From positions 153,909,009 to 153,973,008 of the forward strand of contig CM038216.1 of the NCBI GenBank assembly GCA_021442155.1: a stretch of DNA of 64,000 bases. Reading direction: 5' to 3'. The DNA is from Cymbidium sinense (lineage: Eukaryota; Streptophyta; Magnoliopsida; Asparagales; Orchidaceae). Of the stretch, positions 34,979 through 46,200 are shown one piece after another. Under the pieces are notes generated by a model. That model saw only the letters and a list, made by a program, of their open reading frames with translations. It had not been told where the DNA came from and searched no databases. The translations under genes and the position numbers were made by a program. How positions within the stretch are numbered: position 1 is the first letter of the stretch; every line of letters begins with the position of its first letter.

Positions 34979-35133
34979 GGTCTGTTTGGGGCAACTATAG
35001 TAGTATGAAAATGCAATGGTGAAGTTATAGTAGAAGAAGAAGTTGTGAGAAGGCTATTTTAATAGAAATTATTTTGTCATTTAGTAGAAAGCTATGAAAT
35101 CGTTGTGTTGTAGTTGTCTCTAAAACAAATGAC
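34979..35133. mobile_element. Small MITE candidate (~155 bp)
   Basis: The left end GGTCTGTTTGGGGCAACTAT is matched in reverse by the right end, which reads GTCATTTGTTTTAGAGACAA on the minus strand and continues 'ctacaacacaacg'. The interior is purine-biased with 'agtagaagaagaag'. The size and ends are those of a plant MITE. The terminal match is imperfect and no clear target duplication was identified. Confidence 0.45.
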
Positions 35134-36240
35134 AAAATTATCCTTTCTATATGTATTGTTAAGTGTAAAGAATACTTTTTTTTTCAGAAGACTATTTTAT
35201 TTACAAAGAGTAATAATGCCCTTCAAATATGAATTAAGTTATTTTTTATGTTTCATTAACAATGGTTCATTAGGATAACAAAATTTGTAATGTCAAAAAA
35301 AACCTTTAGAAAATTCATAAATAACTATAAGCTCATTGAGTTACATCAGAAGACAAGCATCAAATAACACTGAATAATAACATGAACTTTTAAGATTCCA
35401 ATTATAATAAATAATATCATCATAATATTACGCTTATTGTCCAAATGATCTAGTCTTTTGAAAACATGTTACTCTAATGTTGCTTTCCACACATGATCAC
35501 TATTTGAAGTTATCTATTTATATTTGTTTTCCAATCTAAAAAACTACAATCATCTTATGTTCAATTTTTAAGATGCCTATAAAATTTTTTCACATAGTTT
35601 CCCTCTCAACGCAAAGTAAATAATTAGCATTACAAACTATAGGTATAGTAAACAATTCTAAAGGCAATTGAGATCCTTGAACTCATTTTTTCTGAGAGAT
35701 ATTGGTATAAGCAATCAAAAACAGTAATAAAAATATATTACTATTATAGAATTAAATTTCGAGAGCAAATTAAAACAAAAAGGTTAACATTATATTGAAA
35801 GTAGTTGTTCAAAAACTTACTAGTATTAATATGCATGCAAACATTGCTATGTAAAGTTTAATATATTTAATAGTGATAGCTCTAATATCTCCTCGATGGA
35901 AAAATAATTACAACAAAAATATTAACAAAAAATTGAATGATATCATTATAATGCACCAATTTGAGTGATTTAAAAGTACAAATTAATGCACCTAATAGTA
36001 ATGATTCTCACATCACTTGAAGTAAAAGCATCTATGATTTGATCTTGTAATATGATCATCTCCTCCCCCCTCCCCCATCTCAAAACTAAATTTAAAAAAC
36101 AACAACATCTAGTTCAGTTCACATTCTTCCATAAATAATAGAATTTTGATTACAAGTATAGTACATAGAAATCCTAAACACGTCAACACAAAAACTATGC
36201 AAACATGATCAAACATCATGGCTTTTAAAGAAGTGATCAA
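35134..36240. other. AT-rich stretch without recognised gene
   Basis: No frame, RNA gene or repeat was recognised. A C-rich tract 'cctcccccctcccccatct' occurs at about 36062-36080. Confidence 0.45.
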
Positions 36241-36605
36241 GGTAGTGAATCATTCTATCAAAGACTGTGGACATGAAAACCTCCCTCTTAATAGGCTTTC
36301 AAAAAAATGGGTTCAAAAAGATAAAGGTGCATGTTATCCAAAACTTCTTTAATTTGATCAAACACTTTAATGGCATTAGACATCGAAGGTGGTGTCTTCA
36401 TTATAGTTAATAAAGAGTTTATCCTGGTGCATAAAAGACTAATTGTGAAAGTTATTCTCTTAAAAATTTGGTTCCAACTCTTTTCTTTTTCCACCTCTAG
36501 GTCCTTAGGAAGATGAACGTTTATGGCTACTAGTACTAGGTTTGAAAGACACTTCAATAGGATCATCCAAGCTACCCACCTCTCCATCATTTTCACTCCC
36601 ATTTA

Positions 36606-36999
36606 GGGTTGTTTGGTCGAAAAACTAGTGTAGTGTAAAGAGAATGTAGTGTAATATATTTGGATTACATTAGATTGTTTGGTTGGAAACTCTACAAATA
36701 GATGAGTTTATTTTTTTTCTTGTTTGGTAGAGTGAATTTAATGTAAAGTATTCTTGGGATTAAGGGTAGCGGTGCTGGCAGCTAGCAATATAGGTTGTCA
36801 TTTTTTACACTAATCATATATTTGAAATTCCATCAAATTGGGTGAATTCCAAATACATTATAAATCAGATTTCTAATACATTTCAAATACACTATAAATA
36901 CTTTAATTTTTTATTTTGCACCATGCCAAACACTCTAAATATTAAAATCATTGCATTTTATTTACTTTACACTCCTAATACATCAAACCAAATAGCTCC
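36606..36999. mobile_element. Harbinger/Tourist-like MITE with TTA target duplication (394 bp)
   Basis: The left end is GGGTTGTTTGGTCGAAAAAC and the right end, read in reverse, is GGAGCTATTTGGTTTGATG. The inverted similarity continues through 'gtgtaaag' and 'aatg' blocks for about 50 bp. TTA flanks both sides exactly (36603-36605 and 37000-37002), which is the target preference of PIF/Harbinger elements. The interior is AT-rich and non-coding. It sits inside the Myb/SANT-like relic. Confidence 0.8.
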
Positions 37000-37111
37000 T
37001 TACTAAACTTTTCATGTACTTGCTGGCTTGGAGTCCAAACATGAACTCTAATAGCAACAACTTCTCCAAATATTATATCAAGCTTCTTTTTCAATTCAAG
37101 CTCTATGCCAT

Positions 37112-37146
37112 AATATTTTATTTTATTTTATTTTATTTTATTTTTC
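37112..37146. repeat. (TTTTA)n microsatellite
   Basis: About six uninterrupted copies of a TTTTA pentamer, just upstream (minus strand) of the IFGEV segment of the Myb/SANT-like relic. Confidence 0.85.
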
Positions 37147-37559
37147 ATGAGGCATGACTTATAATGAAAAATGAAGTACAGATGTTAGTTACTTATGCAT
37201 GTGTAAAAAAAATAAGATAAAGAAGTTTTACCTCTAATTTTCTTTCTATTACTCATTTGATGCATCAATAGTCTTTCTACTAGCCTAGTAACATCTTATT
37301 TTAGCTCCTTCCACACTTTATAATCTTTATTTTGGTCATCTCATTTATTCTTTAATAGAGCATATCATATAATCTTTAAAATTATTTCTTATATTTAGCC
37401 ATCCCTCTCTATTAAAGTGTGTAGTTGGCTGATTCCCTACTATGGTGATTAAAAATGTAAGATGGACACGACACATATCTTGGGAGTATTTATTTAGATA
37501 ATCAAATATAACATCAAGAAATAATATAATATTTAAAAATATAGAAATCACATCCTACA

Positions 37560-40058
37560 ATAGATTCAGTCATTCAATAAAGTCACATAAGGTTGATAAG
37601 TTTACTTGTATTAATGATTTTTTCCCTACTTTGTTTGGATAAAATAAGATAGGGTTTATTTAACAGGTTATAAGTTCCTTATAGGGGCAAGCCCCCTATA
37701 GTTAATTACATCTTAAAAGTTATGATCTTTGAGAAAACTCTGATTAAAGAAATTGGTTAATGTCTTTATAGATTTCAAAGTTTAATTCCAAATTGTTTAA
37801 TTTGGAAATCAAATGGGATGGCTCAAATAAGAACAATTCTTAATGGATTTCAAAGGAGGATAAGTAGAAAGTATTTTAATATTAGGAAACCTAGTAAGCA
37901 TTTTATCTATCCTATAATCTGGCTATATATTTTTCAAATTGAGATTTATATTAAATTTTAAGTTGACATTTCATTAGAATGCTAGGCATTATATCCCGAT
38001 AACACAAGATTGTGAAATTATCTAAGATGTGCGAACTTATACCCATAGAAAATGAGAAACAGGTAGCCACATAACCTAAAATTAAAAATGTTTCAACACA
38101 AGCTAGAAGCATAACCTAGTTAACAGAAAAAAAAAATGAGATGTATTGACCTACGCCCTCTAAAGAAAGTGAACTTGTCTTGACCCTTCCAGGCTTATTG
38201 CCCACCTACCACCTATATGAGCTACCAACTAAACACCATCTACATTTTAAATTCATGTGGCTAGTCTCATGAAATATAGAATGGATAAGGCATTATGTAT
38301 TAGGAAAGAAATCTAAGCAACTAGATTCACTACCTAAATTCTAAGAACATGATTAGTATGAAAATGCCCTTTAACTAATGCAACATAATTTCAGCTTTCA
38401 AGAATTTTAAACATGAATTTTATTTGAATGCATGGGTATGTAATTATGCATACAATGTGGTGTATTTGGAAAATAGTTATGGGATAAATTAAAGAGAAAG
38501 CTTACTTTCCCAAAAAGGAGGTTATCCTCAATGGACAGACCCTACTCTTTTGTGTAATGAGAAAAGGGCCCAATTTAAAAAAGGAATGAAGAAATATGCA
38601 ATCATGATTCATAAATTCTAAGAGTATCTAGTTGCTTTTAGTATTATACCTGAGGCATTAATTAAATGAGATTATGAGTTGATTATTTTTATATTGAGTT
38701 AATTAAGCTCGGTAAAAAATTAATTTTTTATCCTAAAACCTATTGCATGAACCAGATTTTTACAACATCAACACAAAATCATTAAAAGAAATATATAAAA
38801 AGCATATTATTTTAGTGTGCACCTAAAATAAACACATCAAATTAATTAAAGAGAAAGATCGGTACTACTAAGTCCCATTATACACCTTGAAAGAAAAGGA
38901 AAATGGGCAATCAAGCATTGCATTATACAACTCAACCTAGAACTAAATAAGAAAAGAAAACCAATGGGGGACTTTGTATCCGCATCTCCTTGATGTTGAA
39001 GAAACCCCAAGCTTTACAGGGCCTCCCAAGTCTTTGCCTTCTAATTACTGCTCATCCTAAATCTCATGAGTCTAACCAAATTGTAGTACAAGTTATGTTT
39101 TAAAAATTCTAGTTGAACTTGCAAAATATAAATCAATTATACCACAACCATTCACATCAAGCAAGTATAATCCATATAATGAGACTTCGCACTCATAGGT
39201 GTCCTAGCCTACCTTTCTTAATGGGTCATGCTCAATAGGGTAAGCAGCACCTTCAACAAAACTATTAAACTTAACTTTGATTATAGCAAACCCTTTTTAT
39301 TGAGCACAATCCTCTACATAAAATATCATTATTCTAATAAAGATCACCTTAATATTTAGTCTATGAGCATACAATCCTAATATTTAGTCTAAAATAGTAC
39401 AACATAAATAATATAAATCTACATATCATGAATAAAGCAAGGACCTAACCTAACTCTAGAGTCAATAACCTGCCAATCTAATATATCTACAAATGCTAGT
39501 GTGGTGAGCAAAAGCTAAGCTTTAATGTATAAGTTATGATTTAAAAATGAGATTTAATTTATAACCATTTAGTGACTTAAATTCAAGTGATTAGTGACTT
39601 GAAGGTAGACTTTTGAATTATAATTTAATTTAGGTTTGGGTTGAATTAACATTTTAAAGTGTATAAGAAATAATGGGCTCCACTTATGATGAAACTCACT
39701 TTTCTTTACACCCTGGCCCTAATAGGATAAATACATCATCAAAGAATGGAGGCTCACCTTATGAGTCTAAATTGAAAGGACTTTATGAGTTTTAATTAGT
39801 TTTGTTATTAATGCCCCCTCTTTTTTAATCATATCCTAAATTATGACTTGCTTAGGTTTAGATGATATCATAATCTTATTTAACGCATCATATAATTAAA
39901 GAGATGAATTATAAAATGTCTTCATGCCATTTAATTGATCTCTCTATCTTAACATTATCGCCTTTGAAGTCATATAATTTTATAATTCAAGAAAGTATTT
40001 TATTATTTGAAAATTATTCATACAAGGATTTTATGACTTAAGAAAAATATTCTAATCA

Positions 40059-40130
<72 letters not shown>

Positions 40131-40145
40131 GTGTGTGTGTGCGTA

Positions 40146-40196
<51 letters not shown>

Positions 40197-40340
40197 ATGT
40201 ATGTTTATATGTATGTATGTATATATGTATTTTCTTTTGTATTCACATGTACATGCCATTATTAAATGAGAGATGTGGTAAAAATCTCCTTCAAACAAAT
40301 AACCCTTCAATCTTGGATTTTCATACTATATACCTAATAA
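37560..40340. repeat. Long non-coding repeat family, copy B
   Basis: Follows copy A (4260-7270) in the same order and orientation. Landmarks are: 'ctatagttaattacatctta' (about 37696); 'actctgattaaag' (about 37738); 'cttgtcttgacccttccaggc' (about 38173); 'tataaaaagcat' (about 38804); 'tactgctcatcctaaatctc' (about 39046); 'cataggtgtcctagcctacc' (about 39195); and the ~95-bp motif at 40246-40334. No protein frame was recognised. It also shares the first part with copy C. The large TA/TG microsatellite interrupts it near 40062. Confidence 0.6.
40062..40230. repeat. Compound microsatellite (AT)n-(GT)n-(ATGT)n
   Basis: Thirty-three AT units (40062-40127) pass into a GT run with a few GC and AT interruptions (40128-40190), then a run of ATGT/TATG units to about 40230. 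The 84- and 73-codon ORFs here are microsatellite readings (alternating Ile-Tyr, His-Thr and Cys-Val) and are rejected as genes. Confidence 0.97.
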
Positions 40341-41079
40341 TTACTTAAAAAATTATATTTATTTTACTTTTCAAATTCAATAATGATGATAATTTGAAAG
40401 TAGATTTAACATATGTATACATGTATTTTGAAATTATGCAGGTTTGTTTACATGAAAATTTGAAAAAAAAGAATTTATATTTTATATGGGTTAATTCATA
40501 AGAAGATGTGGTTATTTATATATGATGATTAATTGAAAGACATTTATTTAACTATTTAATCAAACATACTATGTATTATTATGAAGATGATTAAATGCCA
40601 TGGAGATCTTCCCTTAACTCAATAACCCTAAGGTTGATCATGCCATTATAGGCATCAATTACATTTAATATACTCCACTTAAGAAAATCTTAGGTAACCT
40701 TAATTATGATGATTAATGCAGTTAAAGGGAATAAACTCAACCCATAATTATTTTATGTTTTTTTATTCAACAAGTGAATTAGAGTCCGAAAATGCAATTT
40801 TATGAATTTTTTTTTATGATTTAGTAACTAATTAATCCAAGTATCTCCTCAATTAACCCTAAAATTCTAATAAACTTATAAAGTATAAGCCTAAATATTT
40901 TGAGAAAAATCACAAAGATGCATAATGACATACAAAATCAACCATAACAGTTTCAAAAGCATTAGACTTATATTTATGATTAATTACACAAATTAAGATT
41001 TCAATGATTAAGCAATTACTCTCAAAATATTCAAAACTAATTTGGGCATTTATTTTCATTGAATTTCTCTCTATTAGTT
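40341..41079. other. AT-rich stretch without recognised gene
   Basis: No frames or termini were recognised. The part from about 40790 has words in common with the tandem pair that follows. Confidence 0.4.
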
Positions 41080-41750
41080 GAACATGGAGAGGGCTAGTTA
41101 TTTTTTTTTTTTGGCATAATGGTTGAATTTTCATAAATTTTTAAAGTTTTGGTTTAATTAATGCATTTAATCAAATTTTAATTATTCATTAAAGCATAAA
41201 CTAAGTAACTTTGTGATTTAACCATGTTCAAAGGGCCATATTATTTTTTTTTTTCGGACCTATGGTATTAATAAAGGAGTTTTCAACCAACTTGGTATAT
41301 TTTGGTAATTTTCATATTTTTATATTAACTATTTTTCCTAAATTACCTTAATTTTGATTCAAAAATCATATCTTTTAATCCAAAGATTCAATGGGATTGA
41401 AATTTTTATAGTAGGTAGGCCTTAACATTAGATTGTTACCCTAAAAACTTTTTGTTGATCAAGCTTATGATTTAAGAGTAATCAAGGAATTATTATTTTT
41501 AATAAAATCCAAATTAACCCTAAAATATTTGGCAAATTTTTTAGCTTTATATATCTTTGGATTCCTCCCTGAAATGTGAATTTGGAGAGGGTTCATTTAC
41601 ATTCTTTGACTTAATGGTTGATTTTATATATATATTTAAAGTTTAGGCTAATTAAGATAATTTATTAATATAATTAAATCCTAATTTTATGATTTTGTGA
41701 CTTAATGTGATTCAAAAGTCTAACATATTTTTCTAAGCTTTTTGATATAT
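41080..41750. repeat. Diverged tandem pair, about 500-bp period
   Basis: 41085-41250 and 41582-41740 share 'ggagaggg', a poly-T or 'ttcattt' spacer, 'taatggttgaattt' or 'taatggttgatttt', 'tttaaagtttagg' or 'tttaaagttttgg', 'taattaa' and 'tttgtgattt' or 'tttgtgactt'. A third partial unit may lie at 40790-40960. Non-coding. Confidence 0.45.
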
Positions 41751-42640
41751 ATATTCAAAGTAATGTAAATTGGGGTAATTAAAGAATAAATACACAAAAA
41801 TAATGTTTACATTAGAATAATAAATAAATTTATTGGTTTACATTTACAAAATAAGTTTATATAGTATTGTATGTTATCAATATAACTTCTAGAATACTTG
41901 TTACTAAAATTAGGGATATTATGTGATATATGGCATACATTTCACATTTGTCGCTATAAAGATGCAAAGCAATCATTAAATAATATGGTAAGAACTACTT
42001 AAATTACTTAAATTTCCTTAAATTCAATTGATTTACTCTATTATATACATGGGGAACTCAATTGTGATGACTCTCTTCCACTTTTAAAGAGACTTAGAGA
42101 AGAAAACTTCTTATGTATTGCCAAATAATATTCTTCAACTAAAGAAGGATGTGATTATTTTCTAACAAAATGTGCATGCTCTCTTTCATACTCAAACTAG
42201 ACATATACACACTTTCAATCAATTCTAAATTCCAATTTCCAAGTCTGATACTTCACATCCCAAAGGATGGAGCTGACAAGACATATCACCCATAACAAAT
42301 GTCTACACAATAAATTTGAAATGATCATGATCAAAGAATGATTTTAATTTTATTCTCCCATCATAGCCTAAGCAATTGATTCATCACACTGAGAGTTTAG
42401 AACTTGATTGTCAAATCAACAAAATTATTTTGCTTTCCATTTGCATAAAAACTTTAATGTCTTATACAAAGAAATTTTATTTTCAAATAAAACTCTCAAT
42501 TCTACCACACTAGTATAGTATAATAATTACTTTAACCTATAGACTTAATTTTCAACATATAAAGATAGAGATGGAAAGTTTAATAATGCAAAGAGTTTTC
42601 AAATAAATTCAAATTATATGCAAATCATAGATCCAATTAT
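41751..42640. other. AT-rich stretch without recognised gene
   Basis: No gene or repeat was recognised. Confidence 0.45.
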
Positions 42641-42649
42641 TTGCAAGAA

Positions 42650-42905
42650 ACAAGCAGAGTCGGCAAAGCCTAAAGTGAAAAATTAACGTATTCAAATTCT
42701 CCAATGATGGTGAAGTTGATAGAAAATCTCAGCCAAAGAGAATTATATTTTCTTTTAAATTGCTCCTCCATCCCAATCCAAATTATGTACACAACCCTTT
42801 ACAAGTAAGCATAGTCGACAAAGTCTAAATAAAGGAATCATTTAAATTCATCGATGATGACCATGTTGATAGAAAATCTTAATTAGAGGGGATTATATTT
42901 TTAAA
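42650..42905. repeat. Two-copy ~154-bp tandem repeat
   Basis: The block 'agcagagtcggcaaagccta' at 42654 recurs as 'agcatagtcgacaaagtcta' at 42808. Both are followed by 'atgatggtgaagttgataga' or 'atgatgaccatgttgataga', then 'aaaatct', a 'ggaattatatttt' or 'gggattatattttt' end. The flanks also match ('aattatatgcaa' and 'aattatgtac'). Not coding. Confidence 0.7.
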
Positions 42906-45900
42906 ATATCCCAAAATTGTAATGCAACCCATTTTAAACCTAAATTTTATCAAAAAAAAAAATCCAAATGAAATCTTCCACCTAAAGCTAACTCATCCAC
43001 CCTCTCCCTCTCTTTTCTCCCAATCATTCCCTCCAAATGCATATCAAACTTATGTAACTTGCATAAAACTCTTATTATGTGCTAACATAAAGTTTTTAAT
43101 GTCATTTGAATAAAACTTGAAAGAGTTCCTCCATTGGTGAAATATTGATGGCCAACCAAGTAAAGGGAAGATTTGGTAATCTTTCTATATAAACTACTTT
43201 GGTGAGTGGTCCATAATTTATTTATTTTAATGCTTTTATGAAATTTCTATTTTTGAAGTATAATCAAAGTCTTCCATTGTGTTAAAAAAATTTTTCCTTT
43301 TTTTCCTTCACCAAAAGTGAGTTTTCTAAGTATTTTATGTGGTTGGCCAACCCTTGGATTGGATTGATTAGTTGTTATTGTGGTTGATGTGTAATGCACT
43401 TACACTCCACCAAATTATGTGAAACTTCCTAGACATATTATCTACACATTTTTTTAAAAAACTTTAATATGTTATTTATGCTTATTTTTGTGGTTTTCCA
43501 AAATTTCAATCTACCTTAATTGTAAAATCAAAGAGTCAGCCCAACTATTTCCATTGTGATCAATCTTGAGAGAAAATTCATAAAAAATATTTAGACCTCT
43601 CCAAAATTTATGAAAATATTTTAATTATAATTATAATTCCCACTCTAATTTTTTTTTTTTTTTTTACTTCATGTAATTTAGACTTTTGGATATGGAGTTC
43701 TAATTTTTAGAAGTTTGAGTTCAAAATTTGAACTTATTGTTTATTTTTGTGTTGGTCAACCATAAACTCTAATATATTTTTAGCAGCAGTTCAAATGGAA
43801 GCCTTTCCTACCCTCTTAACCATCTTAAGAGAGCTCCCATCTACCAATTGAGTTATCTCAAGTGAACCCACCACAAGCCACACCATATGGTTGCACTCAT
43901 GTGATTATATTAATGTCTTTTTATAAACTTGATTTCCCATTATGTCAAGCTTAATTTAACATTAACCAATATGAACTTTAGTCAAATGTGCACTTGCTTG
44001 AGTCAATCTATCTTGACAAATTCATTCCATAGTTTAGCCACACCTTATGGTTAAACGCCCTTAATCCTTAGCTCCAAGTATACACCTATGCTTGGTTTCA
44101 TTCTTTTTTTTTTTTAAAATAAATGGTTCTTGTTTAAAACTTTAACATGTATTTTAGGAATTTTGAATGTTTCTCCATATATTTATAATATTTCTATTCT
44201 CAAGTATTCATATCCCTTTTAAACACTTGAATCATGTACTTGAGTTGAAAGTTTCAGCTATCCTTATTACATTAATGAATTTGTGAGCATACAAACTAAT
44301 ATTATCATTTTAGCTTAAGATATGTCTCATTAGTGTCAATACCTACTTATGATTATATTTAACTGATCATCATTATTAGATAATAGTTTCTTAGATAAAA
44401 TTTTCTTAAATAAAATCATACCTCATATAATCATTTAATGAATTTAATCAGCCTAAAGTCTATTACTTAATCAATAATGAAGTGATAAGCCTTAGAATAT
44501 TTATATTTTTATAAATGATTGAGCTTGTTAAGTAATGAGGAACATATGAGTCAACCCTAGGATACATAGATTATTACTCACACTTTAGAGTAGTGATAGT
44601 TCACAACCTTTTAGTCACTCAAAATAGGGAGGATGTTGCTGCAAATCCTTTAATGCACAAGATAAGATTATTTTGGGTGATTGGGATTTGAGATTCATTA
44701 TTATGCTTCTATGATGTGCTAACACTATTGTTTTGATGGATCACACTATAATAGATATATTTTTTTAAGTGTCTGACATACAACCAGTGCTCTTTACTTT
44801 TTTTATAGGGGTCATATATCAATATGTAAGTTCTAAAATGCTATCTTGTGATGTTATCTCCAATATTTTTCTTTGGCGTATAGTGTACTATGATAGCTTT
44901 GTTTAATTTGAAGATGTTTTTATTAAAATGTTGAAGATTTAATGTATACAATAAGTATAAGTGAGGTTTTGAAGTCGATCCTAATTTATGATGAATAGGT
45001 AAATAACATGAAATAAATAAAAGGACTAGTAAAAGAATTCCAATACATATATATTCTAATTTGAATTATTCGAACTTGTTTGAGTAGAACTCAACCACAC
45101 CTTAATTTTATTCTAAGTATGCATAAGCAAATTGCGTAGCTACATCTGTGTGTTACATAATTTTTTATAACCATCACAACATAATACTTATTTATGTTTA
45201 TTTTGTATTCTAGCTTTCATTTCTTTCTTATTATATTGTGAATGCTTAAACTATAAATGATTTCATGCTAGGTTCATAAAATAAGATTTTTTATATCAAC
45301 TTTAATAAAATGATAATCATCCTTAAAATCAACTAAGAAAATATTTTTAAATTAAAGTTATTATTTTTTCTAGCTAGATATTTTAATTTATTTTTGCTTC
45401 CTTATGCTTCTTGTTGGAGGTATAAAGTGAAATTAGCCAATGATAAAAACCCTCAAGCACTAGTGCATATTCATAATATGGCCATGTCAACATGCATAAC
45501 TAGTGGTTTTCTTTGCAAAAAGGCATAACTTTTATCTCATATCATATTCCTTAGGATAAAAACCTAGTTTGACATAATTTAATTAGACATAGGGAGTCTT
45601 AGCATGCTAGAAAGAGGCATCCTATCCCTAACATGATTAAACCTAGTTTGGCAGCATGCAATGAGGTTATCTCATTTCCCTTACTCTAGCACTTCTCTAC
45701 ATATGTGAAAATTGCAAGTCCTACATCTTTCTAGCTCTTTCTTATAAACCATATGTCTATAAAATCTTGAATTTTATTTCCTTAATTCAAGGTCATGAGA
45801 TTGACTCTAAAAGATGCAAGTTATAGGTATTAACATAGTTTCTAGAGCTAAGTTTGATTGAGTACCTTCTAAGGTAATTGACCTTAGGACTGACAACTTA

Positions 45901-45950
45901 GGATGATAAAGTCATGAAATTTAAACTAAGGTTAATTATATCTTTTCCTC
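42906..45950. other. Long stretch without recognised gene
   Basis: AT-rich, with several poly-T runs (for example 43650-43667 and 44107-44117). Fragments of phrasing such as 'ttggccaacc' recur, but no frame, splice structure or transposon motif could be followed. The 63-codon ORF at 42922-43113 is not supported by anything else. Confidence 0.45.
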
Positions 45951-46200
45951 AACTTCATTCCCTTACCCATTCACCACCTTAAGCCCATCATACTTTTTAT
46001 TGTGCATTTGGTAATTTAATTATTATTAAACAAACTTTTTATCTATTGGCCTATCATCTCACTTGATTATAGTAATACACTCTTTATATTGTGGATTGAC
46101 ATTCAATATATGGTCTACTCTATTGTGGTAGTAATCATTGAATCATGGGGCTTTCTTGATAAACTTAGTGAAATTACATTAAATTAATGGCTTAGTTTTT
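45950..46200. repeat. Dispersed ~250-bp repeat, partner of 62300-62530
   Basis: Both stretches carry 'attcaccaccttgagc' or 'attcaccaccttaagc', 'tactttttatt', 'attattattaaacaaa', 'atcatctcacttgattata' or 'atcatcacttaattata', 'tctactctattg' or 'tctactatattg', and 'taatcattga' with 'ttataaac' or 'ttgataaac'. Same orientation, 16.3 kb apart, non-coding. It flanks the synthetase locus at its second occurrence. Confidence 0.65.

Larger units (their letters stand above)
36240..37560 (-). pseudogene. Myb/SANT-like protein relic, split by a MITE
   Basis: At higher coordinates (about 37300-37470, minus strand) frames give FNREGWLNIRNNF, then KDYKVWKEL. These are typical of the Myb/SANT-like DNA-binding domain (PF12776) encoded beside plant Harbinger transposases and in related host genes. 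About 37025-37105 gives LDIIFGEV, as in the 'yxxWdxifG' part that follows the domain. After the 394-bp MITE at 36606-36999, the frame resumes as the 104-codon ORF 36288-36602 with KVFDQIKEVLDNMHLYLFE. After a frameshift come REVFMSTVFDRMIHYL and a stop, the family's usual C-terminal 'yReiFm.l..erri.WL' region. The protein was thus once several hundred residues long. It is not functional now. Whether it came from a Harbinger element or a host gene cannot be told from this window. Confidence 0.6.

Noticed and set aside
40056..40348. ORFs of 84 and 73 codons on the two strands
   Set aside because: They read the compound microsatellite (Ile-Tyr, His-Thr, Cys-Val repeats) and carry no gene signal.
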